DNA of 64,000 bases from Stentor roeselii (taxonomy: Eukaryota; Ciliophora; Heterotrichea; Heterotrichida; Stentoridae), in assembly GCA_006503475.1 (NCBI GenBank), contig RSEH01000027.1, positions 62,001 to 126,000 of the forward strand, in the 5' to 3' direction. Each line of letters starts with the position of its first letter. Position 1 is the stretch's first letter. This document shows, piece after piece, positions 8,468 to 17,565 of this stretch. The notes under the pieces were generated by a model. The model ran no database searches. It was not told the DNA's origin and was given only the letters and a program-made list of their open reading frames with translations. Both the position numbers and the translations under genes were made by a program.

Positions 8468-9928
8468 CTACTGCTGCATCTTTTTCAAGTCAGAGCTTAT
8501 GTGGAACTTTGCTGCTGTCGATGATTGCACGGTTTCGAGAGATACGTCGTCGGCGATTTCGATTAAAGTCATTCCAGTGTCTTTGCGGAATTCAAAGACA
8601 GCGTAGTCGGTTATTAGAAGGCGGACTACTCCTTTGGTTGTCACGGGTAAAGTGCATTTGGATAACACCTTCGGTGCACCTTTCGCTGTGTGCTCCATGC
8701 ATACGATGCACTTTGAATGGGAACCTACCAGGTCCATTGCTCCTCCCATTCCTTTTATCATCTTTCCGGGAACTATCCAGTTTGCAAGGTCACCGTTTTG
8801 AGATACTTGAAGACCTCCTAGAATTGTCAGGTCTAGGTGATTTCCACGGACCATCGCGAAACTGGTGCTGCTTGAAAATATACTTGCTCCTGGAATCATT
8901 GTTATTGTCTCTTTACCTGCGTTTATCACGTCGGCATCTTGCTCACCTTCTCTTGGGTAGGGTCCAATTCCCAGCAGTCCATTTTCCCCATGAAGAATGA
9001 TTTTTATGTCTTTTGGGACGTAATTTGGAACAAGAGTCGGCATTCCAATTCCAAGGTTCACCCACATTCCATCTTTTACTTCTTTTGATGCTCTTTTAGC
9101 AATTCTTTCTCGTTTACGGATTTGGTCAGGGGTTCCTGGAAGTTGAATCCCTGCTCCTTTGTTTAAGGCTAATCTTTCGATTGGCTTGTCGAAGTGCTCA
9201 CCTTTTACCACTCTTTGGACCATTATGCCTGGAGTGTGAATTTTGTCGGGGTCTAAGGATCCTGCCGGTACAATCTCCTCAACTTCCGCAATAGTAACAT
9301 TAGCAGCTCCAGCAATATCCGGGTTAAAATTTCTAGCAGTTTTCCTATAAATCAAATTTCCAAGAGTATCCGCTTTCCAAGCTTTAATAATCCCAAAGTC
9401 TCCCCTAATAGCTTTTTCCAATAAAAATTTCTCTCCTCCATAAATTTTAGTTTCCCTTGGAACCGAAGTTTTTTCAACAACTTTTCCTCCCCTTGCAAAT
9501 TTCATGGGAAATCCTCCTTCTTCAACAAGACTTCCCGCGCCAGTATGAGTATAAAATGCAGAAATTCCGATACTTCCAGCCCTAAACCTTTCAGCCAAAG
9601 ACCCTTGCGGAATTAAGTCAAGTTCGATTTCTCCATTCAAGTATTGCCTTTCAAGCTCATCATTTCCTCCCAAGTAAGAAGTGTGAATGGAGCTGACCAT
9701 GTGATCCTTAATCAAAATCCCAGGCCCGAAGTTGTTGGTTCCTGAAGTGTTCGTGAAAACTTCAAGACCTGTCAATTTTTTCTTGTGTATTGCTCGCAGA
9801 AGGTTCTCTGGAACTCCGCAAAGCCCGAAGCCAGAGATCAGAAGAGTTGAACCGTTTTTTATGTCTTCTACTGCTGCTTCTGTTGAGTCGAAGATTTTGC
9901 AAGCAAATCTTTTCAAGGTTCTGATCAT
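8468..9928 (-). CDS. OXCT1: succinyl-CoA:3-oxoacid CoA-transferase (SCOT), mitochondrial
   Basis: SCOT moves CoA from succinyl-CoA to acetoacetate in mitochondria, the committed step of ketone-body use. The 486-residue protein has both fused halves. The A half (about 10-245) has GFGLCGVPENLL, SYLGGNDELERQY and TGAGSLVEEGG. The B half (about 272-480) has MWVNLGIGMPTLVPNYV and the active-site block HGENGLLGIGPYP, in which Glu315 is the residue expected to form the glutamyl-CoA thioester. DLTILGGLQVSQNGDLANW and GMGGAMDLV are also typical. Length is close to animal SCOT (about 520). The N-terminus is basic (MIRTLKRFACK), consistent with mitochondrial import. The start context is TTATAATG and the stop is TAG. 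The downstream gene starts 24 bp after this stop on the same strand. Confidence 0.95.
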   Translation of the reverse strand: MIRTLKRFACKIFDSTEAAVEDIKNGSTLLISGFGLCGVPENLLRAIHKKKLTGLEVFTNTSGTNNFGPGILIKDHMVSSIHTSYLGGNDELERQYLNGEIELDLIPQGSLAERFRAGSIGISAFYTHTGAGSLVEEGGFPMKFARGGKVVEKTSVPRETKIYGGEKFLLEKAIRGDFGIIKAWKADTLGNLIYRKTARNFNPDIAGAANVTIAEVEEIVPAGSLDPDKIHTPGIMVQRVVKGEHFDKPIERLALNKGAGIQLPGTPDQIRKRERIAKRASKEVKDGMWVNLGIGMPTLVPNYVPKDIKIILHGENGLLGIGPYPREGEQDADVINAGKETITMIPGASIFSSSTSFAMVRGNHLDLTILGGLQVSQNGDLANWIVPGKMIKGMGGAMDLVGSHSKCIVCMEHTAKGAPKVLSKCTLPVTTKGVVRLLITDYAVFEFRKDTGMTLIEIADDVSLETVQSSTAAKFHISSDLKKMQQ

Positions 9929-10442
9929 TATAAGCCATTACTTCAAAGTACTTGAAATCATAAGTTTATTTCTAGGAAAATAAGTTGGTTTTTGTTGGGA
10001 AAATTTGAAGTTTGAAAAGGGTTTTTTAGGGTTTTTTGAGGATTTTGAAAGGATGGAATAGGAAGAATTTTGAAGAATTTGAAATTGAAGGTTTTTTTTT
10101 GATTATTTATTGAATGTGAATTTAGATACTTGGATATTAAATTCAGCAGGCTTGAGATGTTATTGATTAGGTTTAGGTTATTTCTTTAAGAGTTTGAAAC
10201 GAGAAGGAATATTTAAAGATCTGGCTTTTGAAAGCTGAAACTAACTGCTTTAGAAGAGTCTTAATGAAAAGACTAAAGTGTTTCAGTTGACAACTGAAAT
10301 TAACTCGCTTTAGAGAGTTGTGTGAATGTTTCAGGATTTGCTGATAGATATATTTACCTGTTCATTCAAATGAAATAAAGATTATTTCATCAAGTTTTAA
10401 TCGATTTTTATTCCTAATCATTCAAATTAACTAAAGTAATAA
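9929..10442. other. intergenic spacer (514 bp) with a cluster of short hairpins
   Basis: No coding frame is seen. The left third is G/T-rich and C-poor on the plus strand (from about 9975 to 10090), with runs such as GGGTTTTTTAGGG. The middle (10223-10319) carries four short inverted repeats, described separately. The right end is AT-rich without recognisable motifs. Confidence 0.7.
10223..10319. repeat. four consecutive short hairpins within an imperfect 59-bp-spaced direct repeat
   Basis: Inverted repeats lie at 10223-10236 (GGCTTTTGAAAGCT), 10257-10274 (AGTCTT/AAGACT, with CTTT/AAAG outside a bulge), 10281-10299 (TTTCAGTTG-A-CAACTGAAA, nine perfect pairs at the DNA level) and 10302-10319 (AACTC/GAGTT). 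The stretches 10235-10260 and 10294-10319 are also diverged direct repeats of each other. It could be a small structured RNA or a decayed duplication; no known RNA family is recognised. Confidence 0.5.
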
Positions 10443-11996
10443 CTAATCCCACTCCTCAGTAAATATCTTAAAGTTCGGGTTGATATCCATGAGTTTCAGT
10501 TGAATTTCCTTAGTCTTAAAGCTTCCACAAAGCAATGCAGTTTCGCTCCATTCATAAATCTCATCAGCCTGCTCTTCAATGGCATCCTGAACATATTTCG
10601 GCCCAACAGGCGATCGTGAGTTAGCAACAGTGACTTTTCCAAGTGGTTTCACAAGTTCATTAATTTCCTCAAAATAAATATGATCAAAATTCTGCTCTAA
10701 AGTCCCTCTGACCGAGTTCCTGCATCCATAAATGACCCAAACAGGTTTATTTTGAGTAAGTTTCAAATGTTCTAAAATTCCTTTAAAAGGTGAAATTCCA
10801 GTTCCAGTAGCTATGATTAAAACACGTTCAGCTGATTTAACACCCTGCCAAAATGACCCTTCAGCTAAAGGCAAGGCGAACTGAAGACGACTGTTAAAAT
10901 TCTGTATCGAGTTGAGGTACCTGGTGCAAAGACCTGTCACTGTGAAGACTATCGTGATATGCCCCGGGCTATTAATCGGAGATGAAGAAATGCTATAATT
11001 TCTGCCTGCCAATACAGGCATATTTTCCAACAATTCATTTATTTCAAAGCCTTTCCAAGATTTATACTGAGATAAAATGCATTCTAAGGTGTAAGCTGCT
11101 GGCATTGAAAGTTTTTCTATATCGATGTAAGACTGCAGGTCTTGTTTTTCTTCAAGGTCTTCCAGATGAGTTGATAAGAACCAGGCTGTTCGCGACTTGA
11201 GAGGACTTAAGATATCAACAAATTGAGTGAAATAGTCCAGAAGCGTCAACTCCGACTTGCAACGATGCGTCAGGAACTTCGGAATCTGAGAAAGAGAAAG
11301 ATTTAAAGACTTGTCAAGCTTCGCATATCCCAGCATTCTTTCCACCTTTTCCCTGTTATTCTGAGGGTACATCAAGATGGCAGTTCCTGGAACATACATC
11401 TGGTCAATCGTTAACTGAAGCTCAACAATAGCTTTTAAAGTATTCTTCTCACTTAAAACCCTTTTTCTTGTTATTAACGAGTTGACTATTGTAGAGTCTT
11501 CAGCTTTTATCTCGAGACTTGAAGACAACGAGAGGGTTCTCGACAGTTCGAATGAAAGAACCTCCCAAAGGCCGTCAATCCAAGGCTCGATCGTGTTTTC
11601 AAGACCCATCTGCTCGTCGGCTTCTCCTCGGATGTAAAACTCTTGAGCGCCTAGTCGTTTTAAGTGTTTTTCCACCAGTTTCGGACCTCCTTGGAATGTT
11701 GAGTAGTTCGAGTCGCCTAGTCCGAGGATCGTGAAACGTAAACCTGTTAGAAGAGAACCTTCTTGCAATTTTATCCATTTCAGGAATTTTGTACCGTTGT
11801 CAGGAAGTTCACCGTCTCCTGTGCTTGAGATTATGAAGATTAAAAGGTCTGATGTTGATATTGATAGGCTTGAACCTAACTCTTGAAGGCAGTGACGAGT
11901 GTTTGAGATGCTTCGTGATTTTAGGTCTTGTGAGAGTCTTAATGAGATCTCTTCGCAGTTTCCTGTTTGGGATGCCCAGAGAACTTTCACTGACAT
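10443..11996 (-). CDS. MTRR: diflavin NADPH reductase, methionine synthase reductase-like
   Basis: This 517-residue protein has the FMN (flavodoxin) + FAD + NADPH layout of diflavin reductases. FMN domain (1-150): SQTGNCEEIS, SSTGDGELPDN and LGLGDSNYSTFQGG. FAD part: GRNYSISSSPINSPG (the RxYSxxS motif). NADPH part: IATGTGISPFKG, VIYGCRNS and PKYVQDAIE, with Trp as the penultimate residue. The stretch LGAQEFYIRGEADEQMGLE followed by EPWIDGLW is closer to methionine synthase reductase than to NDOR1/Tah18 or P450 reductase as I recall them. MTRR re-reduces the cobalamin of methionine synthase. It is shorter than human MTRR (about 700) because the linker is reduced. NDOR1 is the main alternative. 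It lies 68 bp downstream of the TRP channel gene. Confidence 0.75.
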   Translation of the reverse strand: MSVKVLWASQTGNCEEISLRLSQDLKSRSISNTRHCLQELGSSLSISTSDLLIFIISSTGDGELPDNGTKFLKWIKLQEGSLLTGLRFTILGLGDSNYSTFQGGPKLVEKHLKRLGAQEFYIRGEADEQMGLENTIEPWIDGLWEVLSFELSRTLSLSSSLEIKAEDSTIVNSLITRKRVLSEKNTLKAIVELQLTIDQMYVPGTAILMYPQNNREKVERMLGYAKLDKSLNLSLSQIPKFLTHRCKSELTLLDYFTQFVDILSPLKSRTAWFLSTHLEDLEEKQDLQSYIDIEKLSMPAAYTLECILSQYKSWKGFEINELLENMPVLAGRNYSISSSPINSPGHITIVFTVTGLCTRYLNSIQNFNSRLQFALPLAEGSFWQGVKSAERVLIIATGTGISPFKGILEHLKLTQNKPVWVIYGCRNSVRGTLEQNFDHIYFEEINELVKPLGKVTVANSRSPVGPKYVQDAIEEQADEIYEWSETALLCGSFKTKEIQLKLMDINPNFKIFTEEWD

Positions 11997-12064
11997 TTTG
12001 ATTTTTATGGGTTGGGGAGGAGGTCGTGAAGAGATAGGGTTAAAATTGGGGTTTTATGGTTATT

Positions 12065-13834
12065 TTAAAGATTGATGATCTCCTCTACTAAATCAGGAAC
12101 TTCATTCTTCAAGAATTCTATAATAATCTCTTTCAACTTATCAATATCAGCTTCTTTATCTTTAATTTCCATTAATTCGATAAGTTTATTCAAAGACTTT
12201 ATGATAGAGTCGTAATGTGTATCAATCTTATCTAAATACTTCTGAGTTTTATCTTTTCCATCAGGAGTAGTCTTTTCAAGTAGTTTCTGAAAAGCGATTT
12301 TTGATTTTTGTCCTTTTTATGAATTACTTGACAATGATTTATCATTAGTGGGAGACATTGCTTGCATGCTAATGTTTTGAGAACGTTCATAGTCTAAAAC
12401 AGATTCTTGGTCGCCTGTTTTGTCTATTGGGTCGATTTTTAGACTTTGAAAGCCATCTACTATGATTGCGATGAAGATGTTTTGAACGACACTGATAAAG
12501 AAAAGTAAAAAAGTGTAGCAGTAGATTTCACCATAGACTCCAGCTGCCTGGACATTTTGGCTCATGTACTGGTATAGACTGTCTCCGTTTACCATTGCAT
12601 AAGAAATGATTAGGGCTTCTGTGAGAGTTGAATAATTTCCTGTTTTCCAGAATAAACATATTCCAAGTAAGACGAATCCCATGAAAATAGGAAGTACTCC
12701 ACTAATATACCATCCAAGTCGACTAAAAGACCTAGACAAAGTATCAATCACAATATAAGTAGTATGATACTGTTTCAAATGCTGTAAAACACTAATCCAA
12801 GAAAAAAAACACCCAAGTCCAATAACAGCCTCATTAACTTCAAGAGCAAAATTCCCAACAATCAAAATACTCAAACATCCAAGAATCTGACAAATATTCC
12901 CTAAAGATGTGAAAATGATCCACAAGTCAATAAACTTCATTTTTTCCTCAAAATCAAGACTATCCCAAACGATTTCCGTACTTGCTCTGACATTTTGGAC
13001 TTTTCCCATAAGAGCAGTCCTGCGATAGAGCTGAGCGATGGTCAAAGCGAGCTGAGTGATTGCTAGGACAAGTGTCAAGCAGCTAAGACTGTAATATTTT
13101 GCAGAAAAATTGACTGTCTATCTCTTACAAACACCCTGATCGCACACTCCTCGACTGAAGTCTAAAGAAACAGTAACAGGGCCATGCATGGAGTAGTCGT
13201 AGTTCTGAAAGATCTTCCATGTGTAGCAATCAGATGAGGTGGGGATATTGTGGTTTAGTTTGTGTTTGAAACTGAATTCAAGCATGAAACTACTTACCAG
13301 CTCTATAAAGACCTTGGGGGGGTAGTGGTCGAATGGACCTAGGTCTTCTTCGTGAAGGATGTACTTGGTTTCCATGTCTTTGTCCTAGATGGTTTTTACA
13401 AAGGCCTTAGATCTGTCTAGGTAGTCAATGTACATCCTGACCACTGGTTTTCCGTTATGCAAGTCATCATGTTCATATCTATCCAGGGTGTAATGATTAA
13501 TATGAATATATCGCTGCATTATTATTACATTCACTGTTTCCTTCACAAATCCCTTCAACTTAATCAAGTTAAATAAGTGAAAAGAATTTATAATCACTGA
13601 GTCTTCTCCTTCCAAATTTTTATTCAAAAACAAGTCATTCCAAAGTCTTATTTGCTGATATGAGTAATTAGTGCTGCTGCTTATCACAAGAATCACTTGT
13701 AGCGAAGTGCAAATGGCCAAAAGAACAGCTATCGCCAACGCCCAAGGGAACAACCCATAAACTCTAAACTTGTCAATCGGGTTCATATAAAGCCTGTCTC
13801 TCAAAGGCATCTCATGAACTTCATTAGTGAACAT
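12065..13834 (-). CDS. mucolipin (TRPML)-type cation channel, paralogue 1; four exons
   Basis: Removing three 15-nt introns (13385-13399, 13114-13128, 12313-12327) joins the exons into 574 codons plus a TAA stop. TRPMLs are endolysosomal Ca2+/Na+/Fe2+ channels of about 580 residues. A first membrane helix (VYGLFPWALAIAVLLAICTS, about 27-50) is followed by a long luminal domain ending in a Cys pair (GVCDQGVC spans an intron edge), then helices 2-6. The pore block is SYAMVNGDSLYQY; NGDS replaces the NGDD of animal mucolipins. The last exon gives a charged helical tail. I chose the second Met (13834, MFTNEV) because the first (13867) overlaps the upstream coding region. A paralogue at 59734 shares two of the three intron positions. 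Confidence 0.85.
12313..12327 (-). other. 15-nt intron
   Basis: GTAATTCATAAAAAG on the coding strand. Without removal the frame stops at TAA (12317-12319). With removal it continues to 12065. Position 10 is A. Confidence 0.85.
13114..13128 (-). other. 15-nt intron
   Basis: GTAAGAGATAGACAG on the coding strand, phase 1. It removes an in-frame TAG and joins ..DQGVF to NFSAKYY. Its position and phase match the intron at 60398 in the paralogue. Confidence 0.9.
13385..13399 (-). other. 15-nt intron
   Basis: GTAAAAACCATCTAG on the coding strand, phase 0, joining ..RSKAF to DKDMETK. The paralogue at 59734 has no intron here. Confidence 0.9.
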
Positions 13835-13847
13835 TATTAATCTAATT

Positions 13848-14840
13848 CTACTCTGTGTGAGTTGCAAGTGACACTCGAGAATACTCTTGTATCCAAAACT
13901 TCAGCATTTCTTGAAGATTTTCTAGAATCTGACGTTTTTCTTTTAAAACTTCTTCTTTTTCTAATGATTTTTCAGTTTCAAGTAGAATTGAAAGGACCTC
14001 CTGGTTGGTTTTTTTTATTTCTGGGTTGGGAGAAAGGGTGTTTTTCTGACAAAGACCTTGAAATACCTCGAGGTTTTGCTTTTCCTCAATGATTTGACTT
14101 GAAATCTGCTGGTTTTTGCCCTTGAAGTAGTCTTTTAGGTTGCAAACAGAAAGACCAGTGTCAAGAAGTTTCCGATTTTTCAAGTTGTTGAGGTCTACAC
14201 TAGTAAGAACTGCGTTTTCTTCTAAAGATTCGACTTTATTCACTAAAAACTCGACGATTTTTTCCATTGATTCGATTTGTCGGGATTGTTTTGCTCTTAG
14301 CTGTTTTTTTATACAATGTTTAGCCTTCGCGAATAACAACTTGTTTTTCATAACCTTCATTAAAGCCCTTAACTCTTTATTGACCCTCAGGTCTTTTTCG
14401 ACCTGTCCTTCTTTTCCTTTGAGATTTTTTTCACTTTTCGAGAGATTTTCAAGAGTTTTAATCAGTTCTTCGCATTGTTTGTTAAGCTCTTCACTTCTGA
14501 TCTTCAAACTCTTCTGTTTTGAATCTTCTGAAGAGTTTTTCAAGTTCAAAAAATTATTTTTTTTGAAAATTTTCAGTTCTTTTGCTTGAATTTCTTCCTG
14601 ATTATTTAAAAGTTTCTCTTTTTCCAGTTCAAGTTTCTGTAGTTTTTGAGTCTGTTCTAAAAGTTTCTGTTCAAGTTGCTGAATTTTCGACTTTTTATCA
14701 ATTTCAACAACAGGTTGATCTGAGAGACTTAAACTTCTAAGACTGTGAGTTTTTCCCTTTTTTTCCTCTTTTTTCATAAAGTTATGTGCACTGTTCATCC
14801 TTCTTGAAGGTCTTAAACTCTGGCAGTTAATTGAGTTCAT
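13848..14840 (-). CDS. coiled-coil protein of unknown function
   Basis: This 330-residue protein is rich in Lys, Glu, Leu and Gln. After a basic, Ser-rich N-terminus (about 1-50) nearly the whole chain has heptad-like spacing (KIQQLEQKLLEQTQKLQKLE and onward), with breaks near residues 190-215 and 240-275. I see no TM segment, zinc site or catalytic motif and recognise no family. A role as a structural or ciliary/cortical coiled coil is possible but unsupported. The TRP channel gene starts 13 bp after this stop on the same strand, and PKG ends 31 bp upstream of this start. Confidence 0.65.
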   Translation of the reverse strand: MNSINCQSLRPSRRMNSAHNFMKKEEKKGKTHSLRSLSLSDQPVVEIDKKSKIQQLEQKLLEQTQKLQKLELEKEKLLNNQEEIQAKELKIFKKNNFLNLKNSSEDSKQKSLKIRSEELNKQCEELIKTLENLSKSEKNLKGKEGQVEKDLRVNKELRALMKVMKNKLLFAKAKHCIKKQLRAKQSRQIESMEKIVEFLVNKVESLEENAVLTSVDLNNLKNRKLLDTGLSVCNLKDYFKGKNQQISSQIIEEKQNLEVFQGLCQKNTLSPNPEIKKTNQEVLSILLETEKSLEKEEVLKEKRQILENLQEMLKFWIQEYSRVSLATHTE

Positions 14841-14871
14841 TTGAATTTAATATGTCTTATATTAATTAATC

Positions 14872-17496
14872 TCAAAACTCACTGTCCCAGTTCAAGGGGA
14901 CGTTTCTTGATCTTCTACTTGCAGTTTCATTCAAATCATCAGCATCGTACTTGTCTATGAACTCATCAAGAGACTCTTTAATTTTCGTTGCTTTTTGAAG
15001 GTCGTTTCCGATATCAGGCAGAGAAGGTTTAAACCCAGCAGTGACTTGTTTATTAATAAGACTTTCCCAGTTAAGCCCTTGGAACCATTGATGATTTTTA
15101 AGCGCTTCAGGACTTCCCAGGTTTCTCAATGACGGGTTCTTGTTTAGCAGTACTTCGATCAACCCCTTTGCAGGTAGTTTCGAGTCAACAAAGCTGGGGT
15201 ATACAAGTTTTCTTTGAAGGACTTTTTCGTAGATCATGTAAGGGTCTTCCTCGTTTTCACCGAAGGGGACGTTGAAACAGAAGAGTTCGTAAAGCATGAT
15301 GCCTAAACTCCATAAGTCGACGGAATAAGTGTAACCCTTGCCGAGAATGACCTCAGGAGCCATGTAGTGAGGAGTGCCGACAACGGTGTATGTCCGGCCT
15401 GATAAGATCTTTGAGATTCCGAAATCTATCAACTTCGGGTAACCGTCTTCTTCTATCATCACGTTTTCTGGCTTCAGGTCACGGTATACTATGTCTCGCT
15501 CGTGGAGGTACTCGAGGACTAATAATAGACAACCGATGTAAAACTTTCCTTCACGGTCGGATAAGGTGTTCATTTCGCGAAGCGCGTCGAACATGTCGCA
15601 GCCTCGAACATATTCGGTTAGGAAATAGATTCTTTTAGAGTCTTTAAATGATTTCACCATTTTTAGGATCATCACGTGGTCAAGAGTTAAGAGTATTTTT
15701 CTTTCTAGGATGAGGTTTTCTTGCATACCATATCTATCGATTTTTCTTCGAGGAATTGCTTTTAACGCATATAAACGCTTGTTGCTCGAGTTAATTACTA
15801 AGAAAACCAAGCCGAAGTTGCCTTGGCCTAGGAGTTTAACTGGGACAAGGTCTAATAAAGTGATTGAATTGTCCTGCAGTTCAATCCTCTTCAACAGCAA
15901 CCTATGAAGGCTCTCCTCTAAAATACTCTGAAAATCACTTCTAGTCAAAAACCAGCAAACAACCGGTCCATGAGCAATAACCGAGGCCGACCGATAATCA
16001 TCAAAAATCAAGCTTCTTTCTCCAAAATAATCATGTTTTGCAACAGTCCTAACAAGTACACCACTCTGCACAATATCAACCTTTCCAGACTTAATTAAAA
16101 AAAACGAGTCGCCAGGAGTATTTTGTCTGATAATGACATCTTTATCTTCAAACTGCTGCACTTTCAAGCACTGTATCAAAAGTTTGAACTTTTCAGGAGG
16201 AATCGACCTAAGAATATGAACTTCCTTCAAAGCCGCAATAGCTTCCTTATCAAGACTAAGAGTTTTAATTGAGTTATCAGTGCATTCAACAAAAGCCTGT
16301 CGACTGATTTCAGCAAGATGCGTTTCTCCACAGGTGATCAGGTCATATTCAAAAAGATTTTCATTATTTTGCATGATCTCCAAGTCTCCAACTGTAGAAT
16401 AAACTGAAAATCCTTGATTTTTGTATTTCAGGTCACCAAAAAGCACGATAAACATTTTCGCACTTCTCAAAGTGCCAGCATGAGCGACTTTACTATTATC
16501 AGGATATTTAACAACTTTCATTTTTTTCATGATTTTAACCTGATGTCTTTTATCAATAAGTTTCAAGTTCTCACTTCTTTCAAAAGCAATAACTTTCGTA
16601 TTTTCATAAATAATATTTTCCAAGTTATTCCCCAGGGCAATATTGAGTTTATTCCTGCTGATAGCGACACACTTCACATTCGAATGAGCGACAACCGATG
16701 CGGTTCTGACAGTATTATACAAAAGGGCCTGTTCCCCAAAAAACTCTCCTTTTCCCATTTCCCTGATCTTTTCTCCGTCCTTCAAGCAGTGAACTATTCC
16801 TTCTTTCAAGATATAAAACAAGTCCCCAGGGTCTCCCTGGTTGACGATGGGGTCTCCTGGGCGAAACTTAAGAGTTGATAAAGAGCCGACAAGAGAGTCT
16901 TTCTGCATATTTGTCAAGACATTGAAAAGTGGAACACTGTCAATAAAGACCTGGTTTTCTTTGTAGTTCTCAGCGTTTACAGTCTCAACCGCCGTGCGGA
17001 AGGACTTTCGGTCCAATCCCCACATGGTCACTTTTTCCAAGGTCCTCACTGAGGCTGAACGGGGAGAATCATGCAACAGGGCAAGTTCGCCGAAACTGTC
17101 ACCTGGACCTAAGACGTTAACTCGCTTGTTGTTGACTGAAACCTCGAGTTTTCCACTGCATACTACAAAAAAAAGACTGCCGGGAACACCTTGGTCGAAG
17201 ACAGGTTCTTTACCCATCATTGAGTAGTGCTTCATTTGGAGAATCACTACTGTTCGGTTCTCAGCTGATAGACTTGTGAAGATAAAGTGCTTGTTTAAAG
17301 CGTTTGATATCATTTCTAGGTCTTTTGGTGTCTTTAAACGGTCTGTCACCACTGCTGACATTGCATCTGCAGCGATTCTAGAGGCACGCCGGGGGTCGCG
17401 AATGGGTTCTTTGTGTTTTACGACTTTTCGCTCGTTTTTAGATTTTTTTGAGTCTTCTGCGATTATTTTGATTCTTGGAGGGATTTTCTTGTCCAT
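14872..17496 (-). CDS. PKG: cGMP-dependent protein kinase with four cyclic-nucleotide-binding domains
   Basis: The 874-residue protein has a basic N-terminus, four CNB domains and an AGC kinase domain, the PKG layout known from apicomplexans and other alveolates. CNB-A (GDSFGELALLHDSPRSASVR, about 130-150), CNB-B (GEFFGEQALLYNTVRTASVV) and CNB-D (HDYFGERSLIFDDYRSASVI) keep the FGE...R cassette that binds cyclic nucleotide. CNB-C (about 305-420) lacks it and is presumably structural, as in Plasmodium PKG. The kinase domain starts near 554, with Lys579 (YALK), catalytic Asp673 (VYRDLKPEN) and DFG Asp691. The gatekeeper is Thr627 (FLTEY), the small residue typical of alveolate PKGs. It stops at TGA. 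It is divergent from SMARCD with only 69 bp between start codons, which must contain both promoters. Confidence 0.95.
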   Translation of the reverse strand: MDKKIPPRIKIIAEDSKKSKNERKVVKHKEPIRDPRRASRIAADAMSAVVTDRLKTPKDLEMISNALNKHFIFTSLSAENRTVVILQMKHYSMMGKEPVFDQGVPGSLFFVVCSGKLEVSVNNKRVNVLGPGDSFGELALLHDSPRSASVRTLEKVTMWGLDRKSFRTAVETVNAENYKENQVFIDSVPLFNVLTNMQKDSLVGSLSTLKFRPGDPIVNQGDPGDLFYILKEGIVHCLKDGEKIREMGKGEFFGEQALLYNTVRTASVVAHSNVKCVAISRNKLNIALGNNLENIIYENTKVIAFERSENLKLIDKRHQVKIMKKMKVVKYPDNSKVAHAGTLRSAKMFIVLFGDLKYKNQGFSVYSTVGDLEIMQNNENLFEYDLITCGETHLAEISRQAFVECTDNSIKTLSLDKEAIAALKEVHILRSIPPEKFKLLIQCLKVQQFEDKDVIIRQNTPGDSFFLIKSGKVDIVQSGVLVRTVAKHDYFGERSLIFDDYRSASVIAHGPVVCWFLTRSDFQSILEESLHRLLLKRIELQDNSITLLDLVPVKLLGQGNFGLVFLVINSSNKRLYALKAIPRRKIDRYGMQENLILERKILLTLDHVMILKMVKSFKDSKRIYFLTEYVRGCDMFDALREMNTLSDREGKFYIGCLLLVLEYLHERDIVYRDLKPENVMIEEDGYPKLIDFGISKILSGRTYTVVGTPHYMAPEVILGKGYTYSVDLWSLGIMLYELFCFNVPFGENEEDPYMIYEKVLQRKLVYPSFVDSKLPAKGLIEVLLNKNPSLRNLGSPEALKNHQWFQGLNWESLINKQVTAGFKPSLPDIGNDLQKATKIKESLDEFIDKYDADDLNETASRRSRNVPLNWDSEF

Positions 17497-17565
17497 TGTT
17501 GATTAATATTCCCGCTTTGGAGGTGAAAAGATGGGAATCAATTTTAATTTATTGATGTTATAAAT

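Noticed and set aside
8509-9000. 163-codon plus-strand frame inside SCOT
   Set aside because: Antisense shadow of a conserved enzyme, no domain match.
14872-14874. PKG stop codon TGA as a possible selenocysteine site
   Set aside because: The kinase is complete and ends at the usual place after its hydrophobic C-terminal motif; the sequence after TGA soon meets other stops and shows no homology.
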